A DNA stretch of 64,000 nt. Source: Phytopythium helicoides (Eukaryota; Oomycota; Peronosporomycetes; Pythiales; Pythiaceae). Below, piece after piece: positions 20,441 to 32,254 of this stretch. Each line of letters opens with the position of its first letter. The first letter of the stretch is position 1. The stretch covers positions 186,001 through 250,000 of the forward strand of contig JANFNE010000003.1 of assembly GCA_024867545.1 (NCBI GenBank). The letters are read 5' to 3'. A model generated the notes under the pieces. That model was not told the origin of the DNA, ran no database searches, and saw only the letters and a list, made by a program, of their open reading frames with translations. A program made the translations under genes and the position numbers.

Positions 20441-23400
20441 CTACAAGAAGAGCCGCGTCCCGCACAGCACTCGGCGCCGCAGCTCTCGTCGGAATGAATC
20501 GCGAGTCTCTTCTTCCTCTCTGGATCTGCCACTGAAGAGCTGCTGGTCCTCGCCATCAGTTCGATTGTGGGGTGAGTGGTACCGGAGCTTGACGACGCCG
20601 TGGTGGCGCAGCGCGTCCTGCCCAATGGCGTTGGGATTCCCCCAACTCGTTGGAGGGAAATCCTCCGAGTTAGTAGGTAGTGATGCAGCCTCATTGCTAG
20701 CTCCAGTCCTGTATGTTGCGGAGCCCCAACATTTTTTCTGCACAGCGCATCAGGTAATGAATCGTTACAGCAGGAAACCGACTAGGATCATGGCAAACCG
20801 ATGACGTACCCCTTCGTGGACTGCCAGCTGCGCCAGAATCTGCACAAGCTCGCGCTCATCCCTCACACCAAGATCAAGTGGTGGGTAATCTCGATCGGGC
20901 TGATTGGGGTCAAAGATGTTAAGCCAGCCAAGCCTTCGCACGCACTCCGCTTGATCGTCTGGTGCTAGCATGTCGTAAATCTGAATCGAGGTGCCTTTTA
21001 GGTCGACAAACAAAATAGGAAAGAGATTGGTCAAACGCACCTGGATAAAGTTGTGGAGATCGATGACATGGCTGAAGAGCACGCAAGCCGCCTTGGCTCG
21101 AGCGCGAAGAACGTTCGGAAAGTCTGCGACCAGCTCGAGTGCTTGTTGGCACGACAGCCAGCGATCTGCCACAAGCATTTCCAACAGTGCCAGCTGATTT
21201 TGCACAACCTCAAGGCTATGGCGGATCTGTCGGGCCATCAACAAAGTCTCATTTTCTGTTGAAGAGTGCTTCAGAACGGATTGGCGAACAAGATCCCAGT
21301 TTAATCGAGCACGCTGCCTTGATTCTTCTTCATCGGCAGTCAGCTCATCTTCGCCCGCCCATATTTTGGACGAAAACTCACGGATTTCGTCAGCTTTGGG
21401 GAGCTGATGCTGAAGAACGCGCTTCAGTTGATCGAATCGGCGGCGACTGAGCGGCTGCGTGCCGCGTGGAGGTCGAAGAGTGCTCACGTAATGAAACGAA
21501 ACCGTAACAACTGGCTGAGAACGCGACGGAGCACTTGCCAGTAAGGAAGACGGCAACGAGGAAGACGGCCCAAGCAGCGAGTTTAGGATGAAAGTGCTCG
21601 TTAGAAGCACAGGTTTTCCGTTGAGCGTCCCATTGCGGAAGTTCTCCCAGTCACCATGCTGGGATGTGTCTCCTCTACCAGAGCGGTTCTTGCTGAAGAG
21701 CTTCTCTTCTTGAGCAATTTGTGCAAGCCGCTTAAGTGCAGTGCGATCGTCGTCATTATCGAGTACAAACGTGTATGCGTTTGTCAGAGAACCGAGAAGA
21801 ATGCTAAACAACCTTCCAAGACGCGAACGAAGTGCAAATCGCTCGATCCACTGGTCGTTTGAGTCAACTAGTTGAGCAACCAAGCTAGCCGCATCATGTC
21901 GGCTTGCCATTTGAGGCAATAACCGACTCATCCCTTCAAGTCGCCTTCGTTGAGTCTTGAGCGCACCTGCTTGTTTGTTGAGAAGAGACATAGCCTGCGG
22001 GAACGAGAAAAGAAGCTCGGACTCTTCGAGTACGAGATGCAGAAACTCTCGCTGCTCTGTGACGTTTTTGCTAATACCCTGAACATTAGTCATCAGCTTT
22101 GATACAAACGCATCCGATATTCGCCGACCAAGGCGAGTGCGATTCCTTGTTGCCATGTCCCCAGTCAATTCGTCAGTTGCCTGAGGACAATGAACCAATT
22201 CCAATGAAAGAGTTCCGCTTGTGCCGATCACAAATTCACCTCGAGTTGACACATCTCGAATAATCCACTGTTCAACCATTCCTGGCTGTGAAGACGACTG
22301 ACTGGGATTATTGCTTTCTCCTCCGCCATCTGAGTCTCCAAGAATTTCGGCTTTGAGGAACGCTAGGAATTCTTGCTCATCAATCTCGCCGCTATTGTCG
22401 AGATCGTAACGGGCCAGCATCCGCGCAATTTCAGTATCGTTCACGTTGTTAATGCCCATGAGTGCGAGTACATGCGAGACTTCACGCCGATCAAGGGACC
22501 CAGAGTGATCCGAATCAATCATTGCAAAACCACAGCGAAAGAATAGATCCGAGAATTCATGTGCCTGTAGGGATCCGCTCCCATCATAATCATATTCTTG
22601 AAGCAAGCGGGAAAGATCAGCCCCTGCGACTGAAATTCCGTGGTCGCTCATCGCCTGCAATAGCTCCTGATGATCGACAGAGCCAGACGCATCACTATCG
22701 ACTCGCTGAAACAGTAGGTCAATTGCGCTTTTACTGCGATGTCGTTGGCGATGTGCGAGATCTGTTGGGTTGGAGTCAGGGGTGGATGTAGGAATCTGCG
22801 CTTCCGATACCTCTGTCGTTTTAGGTGCCTTTTTCAGAACTTTTACGTGCTCTAACTTGACGATTGAAGGTTTTCCTGCTCCGGAAGCAGCTGGTGTAAA
22901 CTCAATTCTAGAGAAACGGTACTCCGAGGTACCGTTGACATCTTCGCCCAACCGAAACAACTCGTGGGCAACTACATTTTCGTATGGTTCGCCCAAGTTG
23001 AGTATATACGAACCAGCTGGCTCGTTCGGGTCAAATAACGTAATCTGCTCGTGGCTGGGCATTGGGGCAACTGGAAGTAGTTTACCTTTGTGGTGTCTCC
23101 GTCTCTGACGCTTGGGTTCTGTAGCTTTTGTCAAATTGCATTCTAGCAAGGAGAGCCTGCAGAAAGTGGAGTTCGCACCAGCATTTGGCGGGCGAGTGCA
23201 AGAAGCCCTCATCAACGCCTTTCCACCGTCAAGGCCGATTGGATTCCCATCCAGAACAAGCTCGTGGAGTCCGTTGTTAGCTGCTAGCCCGCTAGATAAC
23301 CCCAGTGCGCCTTTACCTCCAATAGCGTTGTACTCCAGTCGAAGTGTGTGCAGAGTCGAGTTTGCTCGAAGTGCCTGTCCAAGCACTAGTGCACCGCCAT

Positions 23401-24970
23401 CGCCAATAGTATTGTGAGTGAGAGTGAGCTCGTGAAGATGATAGTTCAGCTGCAATGCTATAGCGATCGGAGCAGCACTGTCAGCTTTCACAGCGTTCCA
23501 CGACAAATCTAATTTTTGGATGTTCAAATTTACGTTCAGCATAGCACCGATTGCCTCTCCACCTGACGGCAAGTTTGCCTGTCCTTCCACCCGTTCACTC
23601 ATTTCATGGTCACTACTTTTCACTGCTGGTGAAGCAATTACTTTTTTCCCACGCGGTTGTTGGAAAGGTGGCTGCCCAATCGAGTTCGTCTGCATAGACA
23701 GCGTCTCTACTGATTTGTTGCGCTCGAACGACATCATGAAAAGTGCACATTCTTTATCATCAACGTCCGCATCGTCAAGAATTAGTGTTTTTAGCGTACA
23801 AAAGGATGATGAGATGTACGCCCGTAGAGTGGATGCGCTTTTATATCCGATTGAATTCCCCGATATGTTGAGGTAAAACAAGCTGGGCTTATTCTCGAGT
23901 GCGTGAAGCAGCGAATTAATTGCCCAGTCGGAAAGCGAATTCTCACTGACATTGATTGCCTCAACGAGTGGAATTTCAGGCAGACAAGCAGCAAAGTCCA
24001 CGATGAAGTCGTCTCCAAGACCCTGATGACTAAAATCAAAGGCTCGGCAATTGTCCTTGCGGAGCACAAGTGCAAGTGCCGGCCGTGACTTCGCGATACA
24101 CGAGGCGAGAAACTGAATTCGTGGAGAGTTTGATCCAAGAACAGTGTCATGTGTGTCAGTTCTATTGGCGCCAACATTTGCTGGCGACAATAGAGGTGGC
24201 ATAAGTCGACGGCGGGACTGCCCGCGACTTTTTGTTGGACTTCGCAGTCGAGACAATGGTGTTGATGACGACGCCAGCATTTCGCAATCCAACGTAGTTG
24301 GACAAGAAGCAGAGGATCGGAGCGATGAGCGAGTATTGACGGGTTCTGGTGGTACTTGGACAAACAGGTGTGTCTTGCTGTGTAGGTCACGGTACGCGTT
24401 ATAGTAGTCTATACGAGCGTCATGGCCAAAATACTTATTCATGCTCTGATCACTGTCGGTGTCATGACCATGGCCTTGATTTAATGGAGTGACCAGTGCA
24501 GTACCGCCTTTTGTGTGATTCATGTGTTCAGAGGGGTGGTCATCTTCATTATCTGATTCGCTTTCGTGCGTCGACATTTTTGTTGCTGCCAAGAGAATGC
24601 CTTGGTCTCTCAATGGTGCAAAAGTGAAGTATGATCTTGTCACTCGACCACTCTCATCGCGACTTGGTGCTGGTCTCGGATTCATCTGCCGCTTTTGTGG
24701 GCTCCACGCCGCATCGAGCAATTGCTGAACCTCTTTCATCGCCTCATCATGCGTAAGAGCATGTTTTGATTTCCCTGATATCAGCGATGCCTTTGCTTTT
24801 AATACACTTATTGCATAGTCATTCCTGGAAAGGCCTGCCGCTGCAGGCGGAGGCTGAGTGTCTGGAGCACTTTGGGTTGTGGACAAAGCACCCATGGGAG
24901 GTATTTCTAATAGATTTGTATCCCAGCTCATCCGTCCGAGATAGCGAGTTGGAGATAATGTCGCGTGCAC
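20441..24970 (-). CDS. Large LRR and EF-hand protein
   Basis: Two exons, 24970-20810 and 20737-20441, are joined by a 72-nt intron (GTACGT to GCAG) that keeps phase, giving 1,485 residues. The first 300 residues are low-complexity. About 300-600 hold ribonuclease-inhibitor-type leucine-rich repeats (LDLSWNAV, LTLTHNTIGDGG, LRLEYNAIGGKG, LVLDGNPIG). About 755-895 carry four EF-hands with canonical Ca-binding loops (DSDASGSVDHQE, DYDGSGSLQAHE, DSDHSGSLDRRE, DLDNSGEIDEQE). The remaining 590 residues are helical and unassigned. No membrane segment or signal peptide is visible, so it is probably a cytosolic calcium-responsive scaffold. A fragment of this gene's 5' half reappears near 29.6 kb. Confidence 0.85.
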
Positions 24971-25015
24971 CGAGTTTGCTCTCGATTCACTTCGATCCTG
25001 TTCAGATTCAAATCA

Positions 25016-26258
25016 TCAGACAATATTCATTCATGAATTGGAAGAAATATAGTAATGGGGACATTCACCTTTTCTGGTGATGACAGCGGGAATGCCGCTA
25101 TTGATGCGCGGCCACCAGTGCCTGTGAGCTGCGGTAAAGCACCACTCATCACTTCAACTGTGTCAATGACCCCTGCATGCATATTAGATTGTCTCATTCC
25201 ACTCGAACCAAAGCAAGGCGCTATCTCCGTCAAACAGAGTGCATATATTTAGCAAATTTTCGTCTGCATACGAACTCCAGACACGTCATCGTCAGTAGTC
25301 TACGCGATCGAGAGAAACTCGGCGTACGACGTAGGAGCAAACGAAGGGAAGTACTTCGCCTTCGCAGCAGCAACCTCCTCCTCCGTACCAGGAACACCAC
25401 GACCGTCCGCGAACAGCGTGTTGAGGAAGCCGTTGAAGTCCGAGAGGTATCCCTTCTTGTTCTCCTCGTAGTCCACAAACTCGATCGTCACCTTCTTCCC
25501 AGACTTCTTCTCCACCAGAGCCGCGACCTCGAGACCCGTCAGACGGTCGCCCTCGAGTGGGATCTTGGCCCACTCCAGGTCGCTCTTGGCTGCCGTCGAC
25601 ACGGTGTGCGCCACGAACTGACCCACCTCCTCGTGCTTGACGAGACTGAACTTGGTCTTGCCGTCACCGACGATGCGGATGGTCGACTTCTCAAAATCGA
25701 TGCCGAGCGTGCTGTTCGCAGATTTGACAAATGACAATCAAAACGCAGATGGCGTCAGTCTCAACTCGACTCGACTCGAGACACTATCAGCACTGCTGAT
25801 TCAGCAGTGAGAGAACGCAGCGTCACGTACTAGGGAGCGTAGGAGTAGAAGAGACCCGTGTAGAAGACGGTGTACGGCAGGTCGGCCGCCTTCAGGGCGT
25901 CCTGCACCTGCTTCTTGAACCCGTTCAGGCCCTCCGTCACGTACACACCGTACTATAACCGCCATGCACCAAGCAAGTATCGAGTAAGTACGCGCGTGCA
26001 AAAAAGTCAAGTCGAGTGGAGTGTTCGTGAATCGAAGAGAAGAAGCTACGCAACGCACCTCTGCCGGGACGAACAGCTCGACGCCCGCCGCCTTGGCCGC
26101 AGCCACCACCGGCAGCTGCGCTCCCATCGCGAACGGACTCACTGCGCTGATGCTGTCGTATCGTGTCAAGTCGAGTAGATGCAATCACAAAGTCAGTGGT
26201 GATGCAACAACTACGCATAAGCAAACCCATGCAACCACGTACACGACTTGCGATCCCG
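25016..26258. repeat. Direct duplication block, copy A
   Basis: This block reappears almost unchanged at 29734-30976, a constant offset of 4,718 nt. Copy A contains exons 4 to 2 of a minus-strand NmrA-like gene, its 3' flank, and ends 16 nt into exon 1. Its left edge abuts the 5' end of the LRR/EF-hand gene. Confidence 0.9.
25300..26258 (-). pseudogene. NmrA-like gene copy 1, truncated (no exon 1)
   Basis: Exons 4 (25300-25711), 3 (25831-25952) and 2 (26059-26152) are intact and nearly identical to copy 2. Exon 1 is cut after its last 16 nt (26243-26258); the sequence beyond is unrelated. The lost part carries the start codon and the GxGxxG dinucleotide-binding loop, so no active enzyme can be made. 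The break marks the end of a 1.24-kb duplication. Confidence 0.9.
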
Positions 26259-27088
26259 GACGCTTGATGCACAGGACACCTACATGACCGTCCAATTGGT
26301 CTGAAGTGATGATTCGCAGAGAGTTTTGCGAGGAAAGAGGAGTCTATCCCCTAGGCGATTTCTCACACGTATTTACGACACGTTTGGTGAATTCACGTCT
26401 TATTGCCTGTAACGCGCGAGGAGTTCGGCTATCTGATGCTACGGAGAAGTTACGCTCGAAGCAGACGTTGATGTCGCAGCGCTGTCCACATACTGTCCGT
26501 AAGCAGGGATTTGAGCCATGTGATTGTGATATCACACCTCTAAATACGGGTACGATTCTCATGATTTCGCATTGCAGGGGAGAGTTCAACGCCCCTATGA
26601 TTGCCGCGACGGTACAGGTAGCCTCGTCACTCACGATAAAGAGCTAACGGAAGTGACGTCACAACAGACCCACGACGTGGTTTGGACGTTGCCACGAAAA
26701 TTGACCCTCGAGGACAAGCACGTCTTGCGCTATTGATACTACGTGTAGCACTTAGTTTGTGTATCATAAATCACTTAGGCGGCATTCGGCAGACATTGCA
26801 TTTTCATATTCGATTTTGCGTGGAATCCTATTCTTCGAGGGTTCTCACAGTGCACAAAGCCTACACTCGCGCAGTTGTGCATGGGCGTGCGACATCGTAA
26901 CGTACAATCGTGATCAATGCGGAGGACAAGCGCATGGATTGTTCCCGGTTTGGGAATAATCTGGTGAGTGTAGGTTTTTGTTTATTGTATCGTGTCTTAC
27001 ATCAACATGATTGTCCAAACCGAGAAATAGATACTGGAGTGACCTGAGTTCATCGACAGCACATCCAAATTGGCGTGGCAAGTGAGAG
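26259..27088. other. Intergenic spacer
   Basis: About 830 nt with lower GC than the flanking genes. Short open frames (for example 26306-26647) show no domain. The last 90 nt are the GST promoter, which is itself duplicated near 28.2 kb. Confidence 0.4.
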
Positions 27089-27103
27089 GCATTTTCACAT
27101 CTC
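27089..27103 (+). promoter_or_regulatory. Inr-like element of the GST gene
   Basis: GCATTTTCACATCTC fits the oomycete initiator (CATTYYNCA core) and lies 11 nt before the ATG at 27114. It is conserved in the truncated duplicate near 28280. Confidence 0.55.
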
Positions 27104-27113
27104 AACAATAACC

Positions 27114-27806
27114 ATGAGTCGCTGGAACATCGCGCCCACCGTCACGGTGCTCGTTGCCGTTTACCTCGGGTCTCTTTACTTCTTCTACCCATCCCTTCAA
27201 CCCGCTCCTCACCTCAAGCATACCTACTTCAATGTGGCAGCTCGCGGAGAGCTCTCGCGACTCGTCTTATCGTTCGGCGGGGTCGACTTTGGCGACAATC
27301 GGGTCTCCTATGAGCAGTTCCTGGAGCTCAAACCGTCGCTACCGCTCGGTCAACTTCCCGTGCTCAGTGTCGATGGCGTCACGTATTCACAGAGCATGGC
27401 GATCACGCGCTACGCTGCGAAGGTGACGGGCCTGTACCCGATGGACCCGCTCGAGTGTCTGCGTGTGGATATGATCTCCGAGTCGCTTTTGGACGTGCGA
27501 TCGGCAGTGCTCGAGATTTTGAGCCAAACAAAAGACCTGCAGGAGAAGGCGGAGAAGACGAAGAAGCTGAGAGAGGAGCTGGTACCAAAGACCATGCGCC
27601 TACTCGAGAGCTTCGTAAGGGGCGAGTTCTTCCTCGGCCAGGGGCGTCCGAGCTTCGCTGATATCTTCCTCTTTGACATCGTGACGAACGCGCTGGCGCC
27701 GACCTTGCCCGAGTTTACGATCGAGGCGTACCCGAAGCTCTCGACGTTGGTTGAGAATGTGGCAAAGAACCCAAACATTGTCTCGTACCTCGCCAAGCAC
27801 AAGTAG
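27114..27806 (+). CDS. Membrane-anchored glutathione S-transferase
   Basis: 230 residues, no intron. Residues about 7-26 form a hydrophobic anchor (VTVLVAVYLGSLYFFYP). A thioredoxin-like GST N-domain follows: the strand KHTYFNVAARGELSRLVLSF, with the Tyr expected to activate glutathione, and the LGQLPVLSVDGVTYSQSMAITRYAA segment with the cis-Pro and the Ser that bind glutathione. The C-domain is helical, with FLGQGRPSFADIFLFD matching the conserved capping region. The fold is closest to sigma-class GSTs. It should conjugate glutathione to electrophiles, or have an isomerase/peroxidase role, at a membrane. ATG 27114 was chosen because the same start is kept in the duplicated fragment. Confidence 0.9.
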   Translation: MSRWNIAPTVTVLVAVYLGSLYFFYPSLQPAPHLKHTYFNVAARGELSRLVLSFGGVDFGDNRVSYEQFLELKPSLPLGQLPVLSVDGVTYSQSMAITRYAAKVTGLYPMDPLECLRVDMISESLLDVRSAVLEILSQTKDLQEKAEKTKKLREELVPKTMRLLESFVRGEFFLGQGRPSFADIFLFDIVTNALAPTLPEFTIEAYPKLSTLVENVAKNPNIVSYLAKHK

Positions 27807-28185
27807 GCCGGGTTGGTATTTCTGGTATCCGACAATTGGGGTGACAGGCAAGGGAGCGCTCGTTAAAGACCAGTCTGATGGAATGGGTTACTGTACATAC
27901 TCTGCATTTCATTGCCTTTTGTCCAAGCGTTTTGGCATACCTACCAATCTACGTTTTGAGGTTTTCCAGAAATTTTGTTCGGGGAACAATGCTCTTACGC
28001 ACGTCTCATGATGCATCAGACTCATAAGTTCAATATACCCATCGCGTGGGTCGCAGGAAACCAAGAAGATCACATCCTCAGTGCGATCATCATGGCTGTA
28101 CGCTAGTGTGATACAGTAGTGACTCAGTCCTTACGAGCGCCACTGGTGTCGACTGGAATAGTATAGTTATATCAACAATCGTAAA
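27807..28185. other. Intergenic spacer
   Basis: About 380 nt downstream of the GST gene; no gene or repeat recognised. Confidence 0.4.
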
Positions 28186-28362
28186 CATCATCGTGATTGT
28201 CCAAAACGAGAAATAGATACGAGATTGACCTGAGATTATCAACAGCACATTCAAATTGGCGTGGCAAGTGAGAGGCATTTTCACATCTCAACAATAACCA
28301 TGAGTCGCTGGAACATTGCGCCCACCGTTACGGTGCTCGTCGCCGTTTACCTCGGCTCTCCC
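28186..28362 (+). pseudogene. Truncated 5' duplicate of the GST gene
   Basis: This segment repeats 27001-27172: promoter, Inr and the first 20 codons from the ATG at 28300 (MSRWNIAPTVTVLVAVYLGS). It then runs into unrelated sequence and a stop four codons later. Only the start of the membrane anchor remains. Confidence 0.85.
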
Positions 28363-29596
28363 TGCTTTGGCTGATATGTGCGAGGTGTAAACGACGTTGA
28401 CTTCAAGCTGCAGAAATGCCCATATTTTGGCCGTGTGTTGGGGTTTTGAGCTTCTCAAAGTCAATAGGGTGTACGCTAAATATTGGATATAATGTGGATC
28501 AGGGAACCGTGAATGCGATCTATCTCTCTTATTTCGCCGCGCAAAGTTTTGAGACTCTAGATCTCACCATCAATGCCGATGAAAAGACTAAGCTCAAGTT
28601 CAATGTTTGGTCGTGCTGTGACCCTAGTATCTTGAATCACAACTCAGCTGCGAGTACACCAACTATTCATCAGTTAATCAAATATAAAATTGCTGTTGGA
28701 GTAGAGGCCGTCCAAATAAATACGTGGCAAATATGGATAAAGACGATGCCAGCATCGGATCAGTGGCACTATGGATGGTTTTGTATGGACTAGTGGAGTC
28801 TATTTCTCTTCTCCTACTCGATTTTTTTTCTCCAGAAGCTCCTAAGATTTTCACACAGAGCTCAGCATCGCATGGTACTCGAATCTTGATGGGCATTTGT
28901 ACATACTAGATTGCCTTATTGGTTCGTGCAAGAACTCCTTGAACATCATGGAACGATTGGCTTCACACCGAACAGTCATCGATCGAGCTACATATTGTGA
29001 TGATCACTGAAACGAAAGCTATAATCGCAACGGTGAACGAATCCTAATGTTCCGTGAAAAGATAGCCCCACTTTTGTGTCATTTGCGGCTATCAACGTCT
29101 CGTTTAGAACGTCGAGTTGGGGCACAAATGATGGCATTATATTCAAATTCAAGCTACCGGCATCCCAGCTATTGCGAGCTCCAATTGACGGGAGCAAAGT
29201 AGAACCAAATCCAGCGGCAAAATTGGATTCATTAACAAGCTTGCATGACGCCGTGTAAGGTCATCCGCTTGCAAACGCAGTTGGAACTTGATCCGAGTAG
29301 AACAGAAAGACGCGTCAAAATTCTAAAAAAAAAAAAGTCATTCGCAGTATGAAATAGCGAGAATCCAATCTGGATGTTTGTTTTGTTTGTTGCGCTGCGT
29401 CTTTAGCCGCAGCTCATTGTTATACAGCTCTAGGGAGCAATTTTTCGTTCGTAATAACTCGTGAAACTGACGCTCAACGCGCGCGCACACACACACACCA
29501 CTTATAATGCATACCAATCCCTGATTGGGTAGCGGTGATACAACCGTTTTCGAGTCACTTTGAAGAATCGCATTCAAATCACCATCAACTTTCGCT
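28363..29596. other. AT-richer region without a recognised gene
   Basis: Open frames such as 28416-28793 have no recognisable domain and no matching neighbour in the window. A short A-run near 29324-29335 and an (AC)n stretch near 29485 are the only simple sequences. Confidence 0.35.
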
Positions 29597-29733
29597 GGCG
29601 TCAATACGGGTGATCCGTGTTGACGGCGGAACCCCATCGACTTTTTGATGAACTTCGCAGTCGAAGCAATAGCGTTGATGGCGATGCCAGCATTTCGCAA
29701 TCCAAGAGCGGGTATTCACGGGTTCTCATAACA
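29597..29733 (-). pseudogene. Broken fragment of the LRR/EF-hand gene
   Basis: The stretch is clearly related to about 24190-24350 inside the LRR/EF-hand gene (shared GACTTTTTG, ACTTCGCAGTCGA and GCCAGCATTTCGCAATCCAA) but with substitutions and an internal deletion. It sits directly against duplication block copy B, as the intact LRR gene sits against copy A, so both were probably copied together. Confidence 0.7.
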
Positions 29734-30976
29734 TCTGACAATATTCATTCATGAATTGGAAGAAATATAGTAATGGGGACATTCACCTTTTCTGGTGATG
29801 ACAGCGGGAATGCCGCTATTGATGCGCGGCCACCAGTGCCTGTGAGCTGCGGTAAAGCACCACTCATCACTTCAACTGTGTCAATGACCCCTGCATGCAT
29901 ATTAGATCGTCTCATTCCACTCGAACCAAAGCAAGGCGCTATCTCCGTCAAACAGAGTGCATATATTTAGCAAATTTTCGTCTGCATACGCACTCCAGAC
30001 ACGTCATCGTCAGTAGTCTACGCGATCGAGAGAAACTCGGCGTACGACGTAGGAGCAAACGAAGGGAAGTACTTCGCCTTCGCAGCAGCAACCTCCTCCT
30101 CCGTACCAGGAACACCACGACCGTCCGCGAACAGCGTGTTGAGGAAGCCGTTGAAGTCCGAGAGGTAGCCCTTCTTGTTCTCCTCGTAGTCCACAAACTC
30201 GATCGTCACCTTCTTCCCAGACTTCTTCTCCACCAGAGCCGCAACCTCGAGACCCGTCAGACGGTCGCCCTCGAGTGGGATCTTGGCCCACTCCAGGTCG
30301 CTCTTGGCTGCCGTCGACACGGTGTGCGCCACGAACTGACCCACCTCCTCGTGCTTGACGAGACTGAACTTGGTCTTGCCGTCACCGACGATGCGGATGG
30401 TCGACTTCTCAAAATCGATGCCGAGCGTGCTGTTCGCAGATTTGACAAATGACAATCAAAACGCAGATGGCGTCAGTCTCAACTCGACTCGACTCGAGAC
30501 ACTATCAGCACTGCTGATTCAGCAGTGAGAGAACGCAGCGTCACGTACTAGGGAGCGTAGGAGTAGAAGAGACCCGTGTAGAAGACGGTGTACGGCAGGT
30601 CGGCCGCCTTCAGGGCGTCCTGCACCTGCTTCTTGAACCCGTTCAGGCCCTCCGTCACGTACACACCGTACTATAACCGCCATGCACCAAGCAAGTATCG
30701 AGTAAGTACGCGCGTGCAAAAAAGTCAAGTCGAGTGGAGTGTTCGTGAATCGAAGAGAAGAAGCTACGCAACGCACCTCTGCCGGGACGAACAGCTCGAC
30801 GCCCGCCGCCTTGGCCGCAGCCACCACCGGCAGCTGCGCTCCCATCGCGAACGGACTCACTGCGCTGATGCTGTCGTATCGTGTCAAGTCGAGTAGATGC
30901 AATCACAAAGTCAGTGGTGATGCAACAACTACGCATAAGCAAACCCATGCAACCACGTACACGACTTGCGATCCCG
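29734..30976. repeat. Direct duplication block, copy B
   Basis: Near-identical to 25016-26258. Here the homologous segment continues into a full exon 1, so copy B (NmrA-like copy 2) is likely the source form and copy A the truncated derivative. Confidence 0.9.
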
Positions 30977-31184
30977 ATAGCGCCTTGCGCAGAGACTCCT
31001 GGTCCTCGTAGTCGACCGCCACGAGCACCGCGCCGCGGTTCTTGAGATCCTGCAGCTCGGGCTTGGCGGCGTCACGCGTGAGGATGGTGACCTTGTGTCC
31101 GTTCTTGAGGAGCTCGTTGGCGGCAGATGCACCAACGCCGCCAGCACCGACGATAGCGAATGAGGTGAAAGTGGAGCTGGCCAT
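30018..31184 (-). CDS. NmrA/isoflavone-reductase-like NAD(P)-binding protein, copy 2
   Basis: Exons from the 5' end are 31184-30961, 30870-30777, 30670-30549 and 30429-30018; all introns are GT-AG and keep phase, giving 283 residues. Exon 2 encodes ISAVSPFAMGAQLPVV; exon 4 has the YLSDFNGFLNTLFADGRG form of the variable cassette. It is head-to-head with copy 3, about 1.07 kb between start codons, and the two genes are nearly identical inverted copies. Confidence 0.9.
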
Positions 31185-31292
31185 GGTGATGTAGTAGTTG
31201 TAGGCGAGGCGGAAGGAAGGTTCAAAGAGAGTTGGTCGGGTGCTTGGTGTGGCGCCGACTGGGAGGATTGAGTTGTGAGGCTGCGTGAGCAA

Positions 31293-32160
31293 GTCGACGT
31301 GAAGGAGTCGTCGAAGATGCTGTGACTGCAGTGCAATGACACTCTTGGTCGGATGCTCAAGTGTGTGACATGTGAGACCTCTGCTGCGTGCGTGGCAGAA
31401 TAGAGTTCCTGATTACAGCGAGGTACCGTAAGCTGAAGTTGACGTCGTGATTGGGATGGGATGTGGCCATATTGAGTCCGTAAATATCTAAATACGGTGC
31501 GATGGGAAATAGAATACGGGAATGATGAGCTGCAAATTGTGCGTAGCTTTCTTCGAGCGCCGTGATTGGCGGGATACAAGTCTCACGTCACACATCAGCT
31601 TCAACGCTGCGGCGGAACGCGGAAGTGATCGCAGCCGCCGAACGAAGCCTTGCAGAGCATTTCAGTCTCGTTCACTCCACTACAGTGACGTGTGCATCAT
31701 CGATAAGCAGTCCGAAAGTTGCTTTTTTTTTTTCAATAATGCGTGGGGTTGGTGAATGTGTTTTGGCCATGACGTTCTTCCTCTTCGATAGCAACAAACT
31801 CAAGGGTACATTGTCACGTCACTTGAGTTAGCTGCGCATGGTGATGAGACCAGGGTAGTTCGCCTGGTGGTGCGCCAATGGGCGGGCGTCGAGCATCCCA
31901 CCCGCGCATTCGTGATCGCAATCACGCCAATCCTACTCCATATTTAGCGAGTATGACATCACTATTTACGTTGAAATGCGCCTATACACGGACAACATAT
32001 GGACATCTCTGCGACTTCAATGTCGTCGTTTACGCCGAGAGCTCACACTGCAGCAAGAACGTGGTCGTTCATCCCGCATCAACACCTCGAACCTCATTGT
32101 TGATGCCTACCATTGGATCCGGTGCATGGAGTCTCCTCGCGATCCAAGATGACTTCGGAC
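31293..32160. other. Spacer between head-to-head copies 2 and 3
   Basis: This should hold both promoters. The plus-strand part near 31910-31980 is related to the upstream region of copy 4 (34085-34150). A T-run lies at about 31723-31733. No gene is recognised. Confidence 0.45.
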
Positions 32161-32210
32161 TCACAACTCAATCTTCCCAGTCGGCGCCACACCAAGCACC
32201 CGACCAACTC
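32161..32210 (+). promoter_or_regulatory. Conserved upstream block of the NmrA-like copies
   Basis: A block beginning TCACAACTCAATCTTCCCAG and containing CGGCGCCACACCAAGCACC lies 45-95 nt before the ATG of copy 3. Close matches precede copies 2, 4, 5, 6, 7, 8 and 9; copy 10 lacks it. It probably includes the core promoter and 5' UTR. Confidence 0.55.
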
Positions 32211-32254
32211 TCTTTGAACCTTCCTTCCGCTTCGCCTACAACAACTACATCGCC

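Noticed and set aside
29895..30452. 185-residue plus-strand open frame antisense to NmrA exon 4, recurring in several copies
   Set aside because: It recurs only because the sense exon is duplicated; composition is Arg/Leu-rich shadow sequence without a motif.
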